Shown here: positions 23,471 to 42,445 of the stretch, piece after piece
How the letters are laid out: each line of letters begins with the position of its first letter
Numbering within the stretch: position 1 is the first letter of the stretch
NCBI GenBank assembly: GCA_023055355.1
Contig: JALJCS010000029.1
Coordinates: 7,131,001 to 7,195,000, forward strand
Direction: 5' to 3'
From: Agelaius tricolor
Taxonomy: Eukaryota; Chordata; Aves; Passeriformes; Icteridae
Length of the DNA stretch: 64,000 nt
Notes under the pieces: model-generated
Seen by the model: the letters and a program-made list of their open reading frames with translations, nothing else
Databases searched by the model: none
Told to the model about the DNA's origin: nothing
Translations under genes and position numbers: made by a program

Positions 23471-23713
23471 CAGACAAGCCTGGGATATGGCAGCGAGAGC
23501 ACACCTCAGAACAAACCCGCCCTCCGTGGAAAAAACCTGCTTAGCTTGAGGTGGAACTTGGTATGTTTTAATTTAGGACTGAACGGAGCCTGGCCTGTCC
23601 CCTGACACCCCTGGGTGTATTTAATGTGTTCTGCCCCATCCACAGCCGCTTCCCTCCCGTTCCCGGGGAGCAGAGCCCATCCGCGGCCGTCCCCTCTTCC
23701 AGGGAGCTGTGCA

Positions 23714-23905
23714 GCGCCAGAACGAGCCCCATATCCCCATTTTCTGCCGGCTGAGCCCTGTGCAGAGCCAGAACGAGCCCCATATGCCGTTTTCCCTAGG
23801 CTGAGCCCTGCGCAGAGCCAGAACGAGCCCCATATGCCGTTTTCCTTAGGCTGAGCCCTGCGCAGAGCCAGAACGAGCCCCATATGCCGTTTTCGGCAGG
23901 CGGAG
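23714..23905. repeat. 50 bp tandem repeat, 4 copies, in DLAT promoter
   Basis: The unit contains GAACGAGCCCCATATGCCG followed by TTTTCCCTAGGCTGAGCCC. Copies start near 23716, 23767, 23817 and 23867. Copies 2-4 share a CATATG core. The array ends about 235 bp upstream of the DLAT ATG. Confidence 0.92.
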
Positions 23906-24139
23906 CCCCGTACGCTCGCCGCTCCGGGCAGGGCGGTGCCGAGGCGGTGCTGAGGCGATTCTGAGGCGGTGCCGAGGCCGTGCCGAGGCGGTTCCTGAGG
24001 CGGGCCGGTTCCCGCCCGCCGCCGCTTTACGGCCGCCCCAGTGTCGCGCCGCGCCGCCCGCACGGAGGTCACCGAGCGCCGCCGGCCCCGGTGCGCCCGG
24101 CCCAGCCCAGCCCGGCTGCAGCCCAGCCCCAGCCCCAGC

Positions 24140-32007
<7,868 letters not shown>

Positions 32008-32300
32008 TTTAACCATGCAAAGCAGAATTTTCATGGGTCACACTGTTGTGTTTTAAACAAGCTATTTAGACTTTAGTGTTCAGACTTTGAGAGAGTTCCT
32101 TTTTTTATTTAAAAAAATGTATTATATTATCTGGTAATGTTATTTACCAGTCTGTACAGAAAAAAAAAAAGTTTGCAAAAGTGCTTTTCAGAGCAATATT
32201 ACAGCTACACTGTATTTTTATACAGTTAGTTAACTTGCAAACTCTTCCAAAACAGAGTTAAGCGTCCCAGATTTTAAATAAAACAAAATTATCCTGGCAT
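32008..32300 (+). other. DLAT: DLAT 3' UTR with poly(A) signal
   Basis: AT-rich sequence follows the TAA stop. AATAAA at 32276-32281 is the first canonical signal. Longer 3' ends are possible. Confidence 0.7.
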
Positions 32301-34285
32301 TGTGCCAGCTGCTTCTAAACTCGGGTGCCCAGGGGCTGCACACCAACATTTTCTTTCATGACCTCGGTGTTGTCAGAGCCTGGAGTTTCAAACATCTCTT
32401 GCCAGGAGCACAGGTGAGAGGGCCACAGAAGGGCCAAGAGGAGGGGACCTGCCCCGTGCTGTTCTGGGCTGGGGGTGGCACAGCAGGGCTGGGGACAGTC
32501 CCAAAGGCCAGCGCTGCTGTTCCAAACCTGTTTGGAATTTGGCTCTGGCCGGGACCTTCTCAGCTCCCTGAGCACTTTAGGGTGAAGGAGCTCTGCTGCT
32601 GGGGGTCCCAGCTCTGGGGCACCCCACACAACGTGCTGTGCTGTCTCTCATGGTCCCACTGCCATCTGCTTTGCTGTGGAACCTCTGCAGCTGCTGTTCC
32701 TGTGGCTGAGTGAACCCCGGGCTCTGGTGCCATGGAAGTCACTGTTTTGCAGAATGTCCAGTGTGTGTTGGAAAGCAGTGCAGGCAAATCACACATGCTG
32801 ATAACCCCAGCAGGGGATGGGAATCATGTGAGGACTGGGATGTTTGGGATTTTTCATTTCAGGCATTCTTACATAGGAAGCTCTGACTTAAGCCACAGGA
32901 ACTGCAGACCTTCCCCGGATTGTCCATGTTGTCCAGCCCCAGTGAAGCTGCAGAATGTGCTCTCCATGTACATATTGTATGTAAGGTGCTTCTCTAGTCT
33001 GTTGGACTCGTGTCCAGTTACCCCAGGCATTGCACCCTGCGAGGGCTGCAGTGCTGAACATTCTGAAATTCCACTTTCCACATGGAAACGTTCATGTAAA
33101 AAAAAAGGACAAACATGCAGTAATGACAGAGTGACCAGGAGAATTAAATAGGGGGGCAGAGTTGGAAAAAAAAAAGGAAGAAGTTGTTCAGGCTGATCCT
33201 GTTATTCTGTATATTGCATTAAGTACTGTCTCCTGTAAAATTCTACATAATTCACTAAAGATACTGAAAGAAAATACTGTGGAAATTAAATATTTTTGTG
33301 GGAACTATTTAGTGTCTGGTTGCTGTGATGCCTTGCTTAAGCGCAAAAAGTGCATTAAGATTTTGGATTTTCTTGAATGACCCGAAATACCTTGATTCCA
33401 GACTGGCTCTAGTGAACCCATGTTCCATTAAATGTTGGGAATTGACAACTACTAAACCATGTCCCAGTGCTTTTCTCTTCAGCTGTGTGTGGCTTTCCTG
33501 CTGTGCCTCAGTGCTCTGCAGCCTCTCAGTCTCACAGTGCAACTCACCCTATTAACCTGAGATTTAATCACAGATCTTTGGCTTTTTGCTGTCTGCAGCT
33601 TCCTCTCTGCTCTGCTCACCCGTGGGGCTGTGTGGGACAGGTTGTTCCAGCATTAAATACTCGAAGAGAGCTGCCCTAACCGTGGCATCCTGTCCATTTA
33701 TTTATTTAACAAAAACACATCACCACTGTTCCTGCTGTCCCTTCAGTAAAGCCTGTGGGTGTTGATGGTTCTTTACTACAGCACATAACAAATTCTGTAA
33801 CTAAATATTCAACTATTCTTTGAATATTTACAGTCTTTACTCATTTTTACTGCTGTTCCTCCAGTCTTCCTTTTCTGCTTGCATCTCTAAAGGCATTTGA
33901 GATATTCACCCCTCATGAGTAAAAAGTGAATTAAAAACGCCCTTAACTCCACTCCTACCAAAGATTTTCACTCTGGGCTTTTGTTGTGTAATCTGCCAAA
34001 ACTTCAAGAAGTTTCAGTCGTTTTCCCAAGCTGTGTTTGTGCAGAAGTATCTTTGCTAAATGCTGGCTAAGAATATCCACAATTACGGAAAACAATTAAT
34101 TAAAAGGCAATTCAAAATACATTATAAATAAGACTCAAAATTTATTAAAACTTAAAACTTATTTAAAATGTTATTAAAAACATTACTTTAAGCCATTAAT
34201 TAAAATTGAATTTAAGCTATTCCTTAAAATTAAAATCAAACCATTACTTAAATTTTATTAGTTAAGTAATTGATTCAAATTACTA
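32301..34285. other. DLAT-NKAPD1 intergenic region
   Basis: No coding exon is supported on either strand. The last part (34080-34285) is a very AT-rich block made of AATTAA/TTAAAA motifs. In the human locus PIH1D2 lies on the opposite strand in this interval; none of its sequence is recognisable here. Confidence 0.6.
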
Positions 34286-34379
34286 TCGTTTCCAGCATTA
34301 CCCAGCCACAGTGTTTCTGGCAATTTCTGCCTTAGTTTGGGGTATTTTTTCCCCAAAAAGAGAATTTCTTTCGAGCAGC

Positions 34380-34774
34380 CACCTGCTGTCCGGGGCCCAT
34401 CGCTGCGGCAGCGGGGCCCAGGCGATCCGAGCCAGGGCGGGCAGGGCGGGGATGGATCCGGTGCCGGGCCGGGTGGAACTGGGGCGGTTCGGGTCCATTC
34501 GTGCCAGTTCGGGTCCGTTCGTGCCAGTTCGGGTCCGTTCGGGTCCGTTCGGGCCGGTTCGGGTCCGTTCGGGCCGCCCGGAACCCACGGCCCTCACGGC
34601 CATGGCGGCGCCGTTGCCCCGGAGACGGCGCCGGAAGCGGCGCGCGCGCGGCCCCGCGCGTTTCCGCGTCCCCCGCCCGGCCCGGCCCGGCCCGGCCCCG
34701 CCGCCACAAACAGCGCCAGCACCGCCACCGATACCGGCACCGAGCCCGGGCCGGCCCGCGGCAGCGCCCGCAGC
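34380..34774 (+). promoter_or_regulatory. CpG island promoter of NKAPD1
   Basis: CpG-dense sequence begins abruptly after an AT-rich block and continues through the first coding exon. It holds a run of GTTCGGGTCCGTTCG 17-18 bp repeats (34485-34575). A bidirectional role is possible but no opposing gene is seen. Confidence 0.7.
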
Positions 34775-37592
34775 ATGTCCCGCGTGCCCGTGGGGAAGGT
34801 GCTGCTGCGCAACGTCATACGGCACACCGGAGCGCACAACAAGGTAAGGCCCGGGCCGCCCGCGCCCGGCGGGGCCTGCGGGGCCGAGCGGGGCGGCCCG
34901 GGCTGCGGGGGGGACACCGTGAGAGACATCCCGGGCTGCGGGGACACCGTGGGGGACATCCCGGGGTGCGGGGACACCGTGAGGGACATCCCGGGGTGCG
35001 GGGACACCGTGAGGGACATCCCGGGGTACGGGGACACCGTGAGGGTGCGGGGACAGCCCCGGTGTGCGGGGACAGCCCCGGTGTGCGGGGACAGCCCCGG
35101 TGTGCGGGGACATCTCTGTGTACGGGACACCCCGGCGGTGCCGCCCGGAGATGCGGGAAGATCCCGGCGTGCGGGGCAGGCTTCGTGCCCCGCTGCTGAT
35201 GCTGCAGGGCAGAGCGGCAGCGTTGGGCAGAAATCAAAGGAATTTGGTAAATCCGCCACATACTCAGGGTCACTTTTGGTTTAACGCCGTTCCGGTTTTC
35301 CCCGAGTTTCGGTTTCACCCCAATATGTCTGTATTTACTTAAAAAGTAGCAAATCTCAAATCGGTTTTGTTGTATTTTATTTGTTGCCCAGTGTATGTGC
35401 TTTTAATTGCATTAAACAATTTGAACTTTGTTTTGCACAGGCAGGATTTTAGTGCAAGATTAAGCAACTCCATTAAGTTTAGCAAACTGTTTCATGAATC
35501 ATAATTCAGCAGGTCTAACCAGCACCAGGAAGTTCTGTTTGGGATACAGATATGTGTAAATAATCCTTTGTTTGGGGATGGTAGGAGAGGTGGCTGTGAG
35601 TTTCCTTACCAGGAGTGTTGAGGTGGGTGCGGCATAACTGAATTTCCCATGATGTTCAACTCATTTCCCTTTCTGTGACTTTCAGCTTCAGGAAGAGACA
35701 GAAATGTGGAAAATAAGGGAGTGGGAGAAGCAGACAGAAGAGACTTACTGGAAAAGGCAGAGTAGAATGCTGTCAGACACCTCCAGGTGAGATACACCAC
35801 AGAAATATTGATTTTCTCCTTGAAGACTCCCTGCAAAGAGGTCAGGCCTGTGCTTGAGCCTGGTCTCAGAGTGTTGATTGAGACGTGAGGTGTTGGAGGT
35901 GCCAGGTGAATGAGTGAGGGGGTTTTGGGGGGCTCTGGGAGGTGCTCCCCACCTGAAGGAGCCGTTCCCTCTCTGCAGCAGCCGCATGCGCAGCGACGGC
36001 TTCGACGAGGAGGGGCACAGGGCAGACTGGAAACCCAGGAACCCGCAGCTCCTTGACCTGGTGGAAGATGATCTCCTCAGGGCCAGATCCTGGAATAAAA
36101 AGCTGTATGAATGTGAAGCCAACATGCCAGACAGGTCTGTGGGGGAATTCTGTGTTCTGTGGTTGTGATTAAAACATCTTTTTGGAGCCCTGTACCAAAA
36201 AATGACACTGTTTCTGTTTGGTGTGTGCTGTGATGAAATAGAGCTTCAGCTCATTTTGAGAATGAATAACATGTACAAACTTCTGCCGTGTCACAGAATA
36301 ACCAATTTGAGCTCATCAGTGGAGTTTCTAAGACACACTAAGCAGCAAAAGCCCAGCCCTAAACTTAATATTTACTACTCTGCCCAGAAAGCTTAGAAAA
36401 TCTCAAGAAACACAAGTCCAGGGTTGGATTTAAAGAAATCAGAGTTGTGCTTTGAGAATATAAGGTGTATTTAAATAGCACCAAGCAAATCAGTCCCATT
36501 TCCTTCCTGTCTAAACTCAGATTCATCTGTGGCTCTGCCTTTTCAAAATTGCATTTTTGTCATCAAACACATTGTCTGTTTTTAATGGATGGTTCTGCTT
36601 TCTTACAGGTGGGGGCACAGTGGATACAAAGAGTTGTACCCTGAAGAATTTGACACAGACAGGTAAGGCAGACACCCTTACTGATGGATCCAGAATCTGC
36701 CTTCTGACAAGTTCTGAGGGGAATTTTACAAACTGAGTTTCGAATTTTGAATACAAATCAACCTTGACTGCAAAGCCTTACTGTTAAAAAACTCAAATCC
36801 ATTAACGTGGTGTGAGTCTTCAGAGAATCTTTTGTATTAATTAAGATATTCATGTTTAGCTGGAGTTACCAAAATCGATGAGTCTGGGAGGTAAATAAAT
36901 TCTTGCAGTATCCTGGACAGTGGAAAAACAAGATTTTAAGACAGAATTAATTATTTTTAACCTACACCCAGCAGAATCATCGATATTTTTCAGGCTTACA
37001 GTTTGGATATAAATGAGTTTCATCACTCAGTGGCTTCCAGTTCACCTCCTCCTGTTCTTTTTCCAGTGATCAGCAGGAAGGAGATGAGCAAAATGCTGTC
37101 AATGGGAAGAAGAGATCCCACCTGGGGAAACAAACAGCCCGTGAGCCCCACAAAAGGAAAAAAACCAAGAAATCCCACAAGAAGAAGCAAAAAAAGCGCT
37201 CACACAAAAAGAGGAAGAAAAAGAAAAAGGAGCAGGAGAGAAGTTCCACAGATTCCTCCCGGGGGGAGAGCGAGGGCTCAGGAGAGGAGACTCCGAGCGC
37301 CCGGAAAGGAAAACACAAGCGCAAGAAAAAGCCCAGGAAAGTGCCTGCCAAGGAACCTACCTCTTCTTCTGGGCAGGAGAGTGACTTTTGCCATGCAAGC
37401 AGCTCCAGCACCAGCAGCTCTGAGGACACTGAATCCGAGGGCAAAAAGGAGAAGCGGCCCCCAAGGAAGAGGAAGAAGCGGCACAGCTCCGTGCCCGAGA
37501 GGCCGAGCGAGGTGCCCGAGAAGAGGAGCAAGAGGAAGAACTGGAAGGTGGCGGGGGATGAGAAATCTGAGGACAGCTCTGATGAGGACTGA
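34775..37592 (+). CDS. NKAPD1: NKAPD1 (C11orf57), NKAP domain containing 1
   Basis: Probably a nuclear Lys/Ser-rich protein of poorly known function. Coding exons: 34775-34843, 35686-35786, 35979-36134, 36609-36662, 37067-37592, giving 301 aa (human 292). The start MSRVPVGKVLLRNVIRHT is almost identical to human. Conserved segments are SRMRSDGFDEEG, the NKAP-like block [20 protein letters not shown], and a last exon encoding a very basic KKKQKKRSHKKRKKKKK tract, then Ser/Glu clusters, ending EKSEDSSDED. The last exon is over half of the CDS. The basic tract suggests nuclear or nucleolar localisation; that is inference. A 287-codon overlapping frame in the last exon is a shadow of the Lys-rich codons. 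Confidence 0.95.
34898..35130. repeat. GC-rich minisatellites in NKAPD1 intron 1
   Basis: Two abutting arrays. The first is a 30 bp unit, GGGGACACCGTGAGGGACATCCCGGGGTGC, with about 5 copies (34905-35040). The second is an 18-20 bp unit, GGGGACAGCCCCGGTGTGC, with about 4 copies (35050-35115). They start about 55 bp after the donor. Confidence 0.9.
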
Positions 37593-38280
37593 GGGGTCTG
37601 GGTGCAGCTCAGAGCAGGAGGGGAGGACAGAGGCAGTTCTTTGTCACTCAGCACTGCTCCAACACTGGTTTACACACGCGCTGCCAGCCCGCAGGGAGCA
37701 GGGCTCGCCAGGCAGCACTGCAGGACAGCACCTACCTGGCCCACAGGTGGGCTCATCCTGCCAGCTTGGCTGTGATCAGGTTGTTTTGTTTCTTAAATTA
37801 TGTTTGAACAGATTGCTCATTGGCTCACCAAAACAATGGCCAGTAGGAGAGAGGACAGGCTGGTAAATCAAGCTGGTAACAGAGGAAATGTCGCTGTAAC
37901 CCCCACGGTAGTTTTGTCTTCCCATCCTCCACCAAAAGCAGAGCTGTGGGGGCATGCACAGGGTCAGCTGGACACGGAGGGGAGCTGAGGGAATATTCCC
38001 ATTCCAGCTGAAGGGCAGTGACTTCCCTAATGGTGAAAAAATCCAGCAGTTTGCTTGGTTTAGACTCCTGTCCAGAGCCTGCTGTGGGCTGGCCACCGTG
38101 TCCACCTTCCTTCCTCCCCTCGGGGGATGCTGAAAGCATTTGTGCTGACAGAGAGGCCTTGGTGGGTGTTGTGTCCTGTCTCTGCTCTGCCCAGTGTGTT
38201 ACTGGAGAAACTGGTACCAGGCCGTTCTCCCTGCAGCGAACAGCCAAGCCTTTTAATAAAACAAATAAATCCAGATGTGT
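37593..38280 (+). other. NKAPD1: NKAPD1 3' UTR
   Basis: Non-coding sequence after the TGA stop, with overlapping poly(A) signals (AATAAA at 38255-38260, followed by AAATAAAT). Confidence 0.7.
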
Positions 38281-38624
38281 TTGATGCTTTAGTCATTGTT
38301 CTGGAGCAAAGCCCGGGGACAGAGCACAGGCCTGGGAGTCTGGGTGGTGCCTGTGTTCTCTCTGTGCTGTTTGTTGCTGCCCGACCACACTTGCAGGAGA
38401 TGAAATCAGGGCACTGGGAAATGTGTGGGGTGATTGTTGTCTCCTGGACAGGCACGAAACAGTGCCAGCGGCCCTAAATCCTCACTCCAAGCCCTGCTTG
38501 CTGTTCCTTTTTTCCCTCCAAATGGAAAGAAGAACAGGATATTCATGGAGGTGTTTATGGTCTGTACCAAGGTGTTGCAGTAGTGAACACACAGATGAAG
38601 AGCACCTGGGTCTGTTGCGGGGTT
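38281..38624. other. NKAPD1-SDHD spacer, nothing recognised
   Basis: No gene is supported. In mammals TIMM8B occupies this spacer head-to-head with SDHD. Its twin CX3C signature could not be found in either strand up to 38969. Confidence 0.5.
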
Positions 38625-38825
38625 TAAGACAGAATGATAGAATTACAGAATGGTTCTGCCTGGAAGGGAATTTAGAGATATTCCAGCTCCCTGAGCACCA
38701 CACCTTCCACCAGGATGCTCCAACCTGTCCTTGGGTGCTTCCAGGGATGGGGCAGCCACAGCTCCTCTGGGCAGCTGTGCCAGGGCCTGCCCGCCCTCAC
38801 AGCGGAGCATTCCTGCCCTAGATCC
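38625..38825 (-). mobile_element. CR1 LINE 3' fragment, antisense, at SDHD promoter edge
   Basis: The plus strand shows AATTACAGAATGGTTCTGCCTGGAAGG, CAGGATGCTCCAACCTGTCC and TTCCAGGGATGGGGCAGCCACAGC. The element ends where CpG-rich SDHD promoter sequence begins, about 145 bp before the SDHD ATG. Confidence 0.87.
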
Positions 38826-38969
38826 CCCCACCGCTGCCTCGGGCGTTCACATCCTCCCCGCGGAGCCCCGCGGCGGCCGCTCCCGGCCGTGCCGGTGCCC
38901 CGGAGGCGGAAGCGGCGGCGGAAGCTCGGGCGCGGTTCCGTGTCCGGGCGCGGTGCCCTTGGAGCGGAC
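38826..38969 (+). promoter_or_regulatory. SDHD CpG-rich promoter
   Basis: A short CpG-dense stretch (GGAGGCGGAAGCGGCGGCGG) lies between the CR1 fragment and the ATG. The GGAAGC-type repeats resemble ETS sites (inference). Confidence 0.6.
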
Positions 38970-41951
38970 ATGGCGCTGGCGCTGCTGCGGCCGCGGCCCC
39001 GCGGGGCCGCCCTGGGTCAGTGAGGCCGGGGCAGCGGGGCGGGGAGCGGGACCCGGAGAGAGCGGGATCCCGGAGGGTGCGGGACCCCGAGGGTGCGGGA
39101 CCCGGAGGGAGCGGGACCCCGGTGGCTCCGGGACCCCAGTGAGTGCGGGATCCCGGAGGGAGCGGGACCCCGGAGGGTGCAGGACCCCGGTGGCTCCGGG
39201 TCCCCGGAGGGAGCGGGACCCCGGTGGCTCCGGGTCCCCGGAGGGTGCGGGGTTCTCACGTCGCGCCCCCGTTGTCCCCGCAGCTCTGCTGGGCTCGGCC
39301 CTGCTCCGCCGCCCCGCCGCGCTCGGTGCCGCCGCCGCCCGCTGCGCTCCGGCCCGCGACAGCCACGGCCCGCCCCGCCAGGGACACGGTACGGCCCTGT
39401 CTGTGTCTGTCTGTCTGTCTGTCTGTCTGTTCGTCCGTGCTGGTGTGCGGGGATCTCGTTTTCCCGGAATCAGGACCCTTTTCCCATCCCTGGAACTGCC
39501 GAAACCCGAGCACCCAGGTCTAGCTCAAGGCATCCTGCCCAGGGCTGGATGTTAGATGATCCTTCAAGTCTATTCCAACTTCTGAATATTCTGTGATTCT
39601 GCCAAGAAAGGGCTGTAAAGGACCAGATTTTGGCTCCTTTGGGTCCTTCAAGGCACCAACAGAGGTGACAGAGGTAGTACCTGATGGCCATGCAGGGACC
39701 TAAGAACAAGATGAGCTTTAAGGTCCCTCCCATCCCCAAACCAGGCTGAGTCTATAATTTTTTGGGGCCACTCTAGGAGATTTTAAGTGGCAGCTGTAAC
39801 AGAGAACAGAAGATATTTACATATGGTGCAGTGCTTTTCTTGGTGTCCTGTTGGGTGATGTACAGTTATGGGTGTTACCAGCAAAGGAAAAAATAATCCT
39901 AAATGCCCGTTGGTTTAAGGGAAAAGCTGTGAAATGCTGAGCGTTGTTAGATAGGGCAGTAATTGTGCAGAGATGTTATTTGTGATAAATAAAGGTGCAG
40001 TTGTGGTGCCTCAGGCTGTGAGGAGTGTGTGCACCCTCCCCTTCAGCAGCACTCTTACCAGTCAATAGCACTTCAGTTTGCACTTTGCCCAAGTCCAAAC
40101 TTCAGATCCTTTGCTTTCCTTGTCTTGTCGCTTTCTAAATTTCTTTTCTCCGTGCCAAAACGAAGGAAACCATTTGCATTTTGGTTTAGGTGTATGATAT
40201 CTGTGTGTTAGTTGAGCACTTTGGGGTGTTGCATTGATAATTTCGCAGAGTCAGTTCTTGATGGTTTCAGCCTGGGCTGATGCTCCCGTTGTGTTGCCAA
40301 GCCTTGCTCAAGCAGGGTTTTGGTTTGCAAACCCTCCAGATGTCCAAGCCATCCCAGCCAGCCCTCCAAGGGCTGCAGAGCCCTTGGCAGAGGGGCTTTT
40401 CCCTGAGAATGTCTCTCCTTGCAGGCGGTTCCAAGGCTGCGTCTCTGCACTGGACAGGGGAGCGAGCTGTCAGTGTGCTGCTGCTGGGGCTGCTCCCCGC
40501 AGCCTACCTGTGCCCTGGACCAGCTGTGGACTATTCCCTGGCTGCAGCCCTCACCCTGCACGGCCACTGGTAAGCACAGCAGGGCTCAGCTCACAGCAAA
40601 GGAGCTTTGGTGCCTCCAAACCTCATCCTGGGCTAGGGTAAAACAGCTGGAAAAAGTCCTTGGTTTCCACGTTCGGTGGCAGGAGTGGTTGTACTTTGGT
40701 CTTCCTTTCTCACACTGTCCTCTCACTCAGAAAAAGAATCCATAAAATCTTAACCTTAAGAGCACTTCCTTGCCACTGGAGGTGTAGAATCCTGGATGTT
40801 TTTAGCATGTGGAAGAATCAGTGTTGTGTGAACAGAAGGAAACAGAAAGAGGACAGATCTGTATAAAAAAATACACAAATATTCTGCCTCTAAAGCTCCG
40901 TGCACTGGCTTTGTACATCTCAGTGGTGATGAGATGGTCATCTCATCCATCTCAGTGGTTCTGCATAATAAAGAACTCACAGCAAATATTCCACTAAGGA
41001 GACATGGGTGATTATTTCCTTTATTCCTGGATGGATGTTTGCTCAGTGTAGTTCTGCTGTGATCCTTAATGAGAGCAGGGACAAGACTAATTAGGAGTGG
41101 ATCCAGCTACGTGGTTGGCCAGGCTGGCAGCACCCACCTTCCTGAGGTGATCCTGGTTTGGGAGTTCCTGGCCACAAGGATAAAACAGATTTTTGTGGTA
41201 CTTTGGGGGTGCCAGGTTTTCTTAAACTTCAGCTTTGCCCTTAGGAATTTGTGCCAGGGATTCTTGCACTTTCCTTGCTCTGACTGGGAGCTTTTTCCCA
41301 AAACAAGCATCCCGTGTCTCAGGTTGCTGGATAGTTCAAATCTGGACAGGAGTTCACTTCCAGATGTAGAAACAAACTAAAAATACACTAATTTCTTTGG
41401 TTGCCACTCTTTTAATCTAAAGGCATACCCAGGAGTCTTCTGTGTCTTTGTGACAGTGGCTGGTCCCAGATATTTCCTTGCTTTTCCTCTTTTCCAGTCC
41501 TTGGAAGTCAGATAAGAAGGCAGATCCAAGGATTCTGTTTGGAGAGCTGTGGTCAGCCCTTGTTTTCCTCAAGAAAACTCTGAGCCAATGTGTGTATTTT
41601 CAAGGGAATCTGGAATGTTTTGGTTTGTTTTTGAAATAGATTTTTCCTCTTTCTGTGTGGGAGCTGAGCATTCTTCAGGAAAGGCTGGAAAGGGGGAGAA
41701 AAGCCAGTTGGCAGAACGGGGGACACAAAGAGGATGGGTTTTAGTGAGTGAACTTTGCTGATTTGAGCTTTTCTCTCTCCTTCAGGGGTCTGGGCCAGGT
41801 AATCACTGATTATGTGCACGGAGATGTCCCCATTAAAGTGGCCAACACGGGGCTGTACGTCCTGTCTGCCCTGACCTTCGCTGGCCTCTGCCACTTCAAC
41901 TACCACGACGTGGGCATCTGCAAGGCTGTGGCCATGCTCTGGAGCCTCTGA
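38970..41951 (+). CDS. SDHD: SDHD, small membrane anchor of succinate dehydrogenase (complex II)
   Basis: Inner mitochondrial membrane subunit that, with SDHC, carries heme b and the ubiquinone site. Exons: 38970-39015, 39284-39388, 40425-40569, 41786-41951; 462 nt, 153 aa (human 159). Residues 1-50 form an Arg/Ala-rich presequence that is poorly conserved, as expected. The mature part is nearly identical to mammals: [10 protein letters not shown], three hydrophobic helices (about 63-82, 86-106, 120-134), heme ligand His in LTLHGHWG (about 96), the quinone-site Asp-Tyr pair in TDYVHGD (about 107-108), and the C-terminus [16 protein letters not shown]. Intron 1 contains a GC-rich minisatellite. 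Confidence 0.97.
39046..39260. repeat. GC-rich ~17/34 bp minisatellite in SDHD intron 1
   Basis: GGAGGGAGCGGGACCCCGG and TGGCTCCGGGTCCCCGG units alternate, about 12 in all. The array fills most of the 268 bp intron 1, ending just before the acceptor of exon 2. Confidence 0.88.
39544..39602 (+). mobile_element. CR1 LINE 3' terminus
   Basis: TTAGATGATCCTTCAAGTCTATTCCAACTT ends in the CR1-type ATTCTGTGATTCTG. It lies in SDHD intron 2. Confidence 0.75.
39650..39765 (+). mobile_element. Second CR1-like 3' fragment
   Basis: ATGAGCTTTAAGGTCCCTCCCATCC and GAGTCTATAAT resemble a diverged CR1 tail directly after the first one. Divergence makes this tentative. Confidence 0.5.
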
Positions 41952-42445
41952 GGAGCCCCAGCCCTGACACACACGATTGTCCTCTGCTGCCTCTGCTTCA
42001 TCAGCTTGTCAGCAACATCCTGCACCACAAAGGAACAGCCAAGGGTCCCCAGAGAGCCTGCAGGGGGCTCAGAGCTAGTTTAGGATATATAGAGAAAAAC
42101 GTGGTTTAAATACAGATTTAACTGGAAGATGCCCAGTGAGATGAGTGGATTCAAGCTGCACTGTAAATAAATTGGGATGGATGGATGGATGAATTACATC
42201 AGTGGCAGATTTGCATAGCTAAAGGGAGCTCTCCTTGTAATACCAGCTTTATTGAGTGTTTTTCTAACTGTTGGTTGGTTTCCTGTTCTGTAAAACAAGC
42301 TTGGCTTGCGGAAAACTGAACTCCTTCTTCTGACATCAGTGTGTAAGGCAGACCCTGTAACACTTGGGACCCTGGGAGCTGATGAGCTGATGTAGAAAAG
42401 GGAATACTTTTTTTCAGAATCCATGCAATAAAGAATTTACAGAAA
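41952..42445 (+). other. SDHD: SDHD 3' UTR
   Basis: Non-coding. It contains a GATG microsatellite at 42176-42192 and poly(A) signal AATAAA at 42427-42432. An earlier AAATAAAT near 42164 could give a shorter form. Confidence 0.7.

Noticed and set aside
34298..35284. Several 200-300 codon frames on both strands
   Set aside because: They arise from CpG-island composition and minisatellites whose unit lengths are multiples of 3; NKAPD1 exon 1 explains the only conserved segment.
37003..37866. 287-codon frame overlapping the last NKAPD1 exon
   Set aside because: It is a +1-type shadow of Lys-rich coding sequence; the spliced NKAPD1 frame aligns with the human protein.
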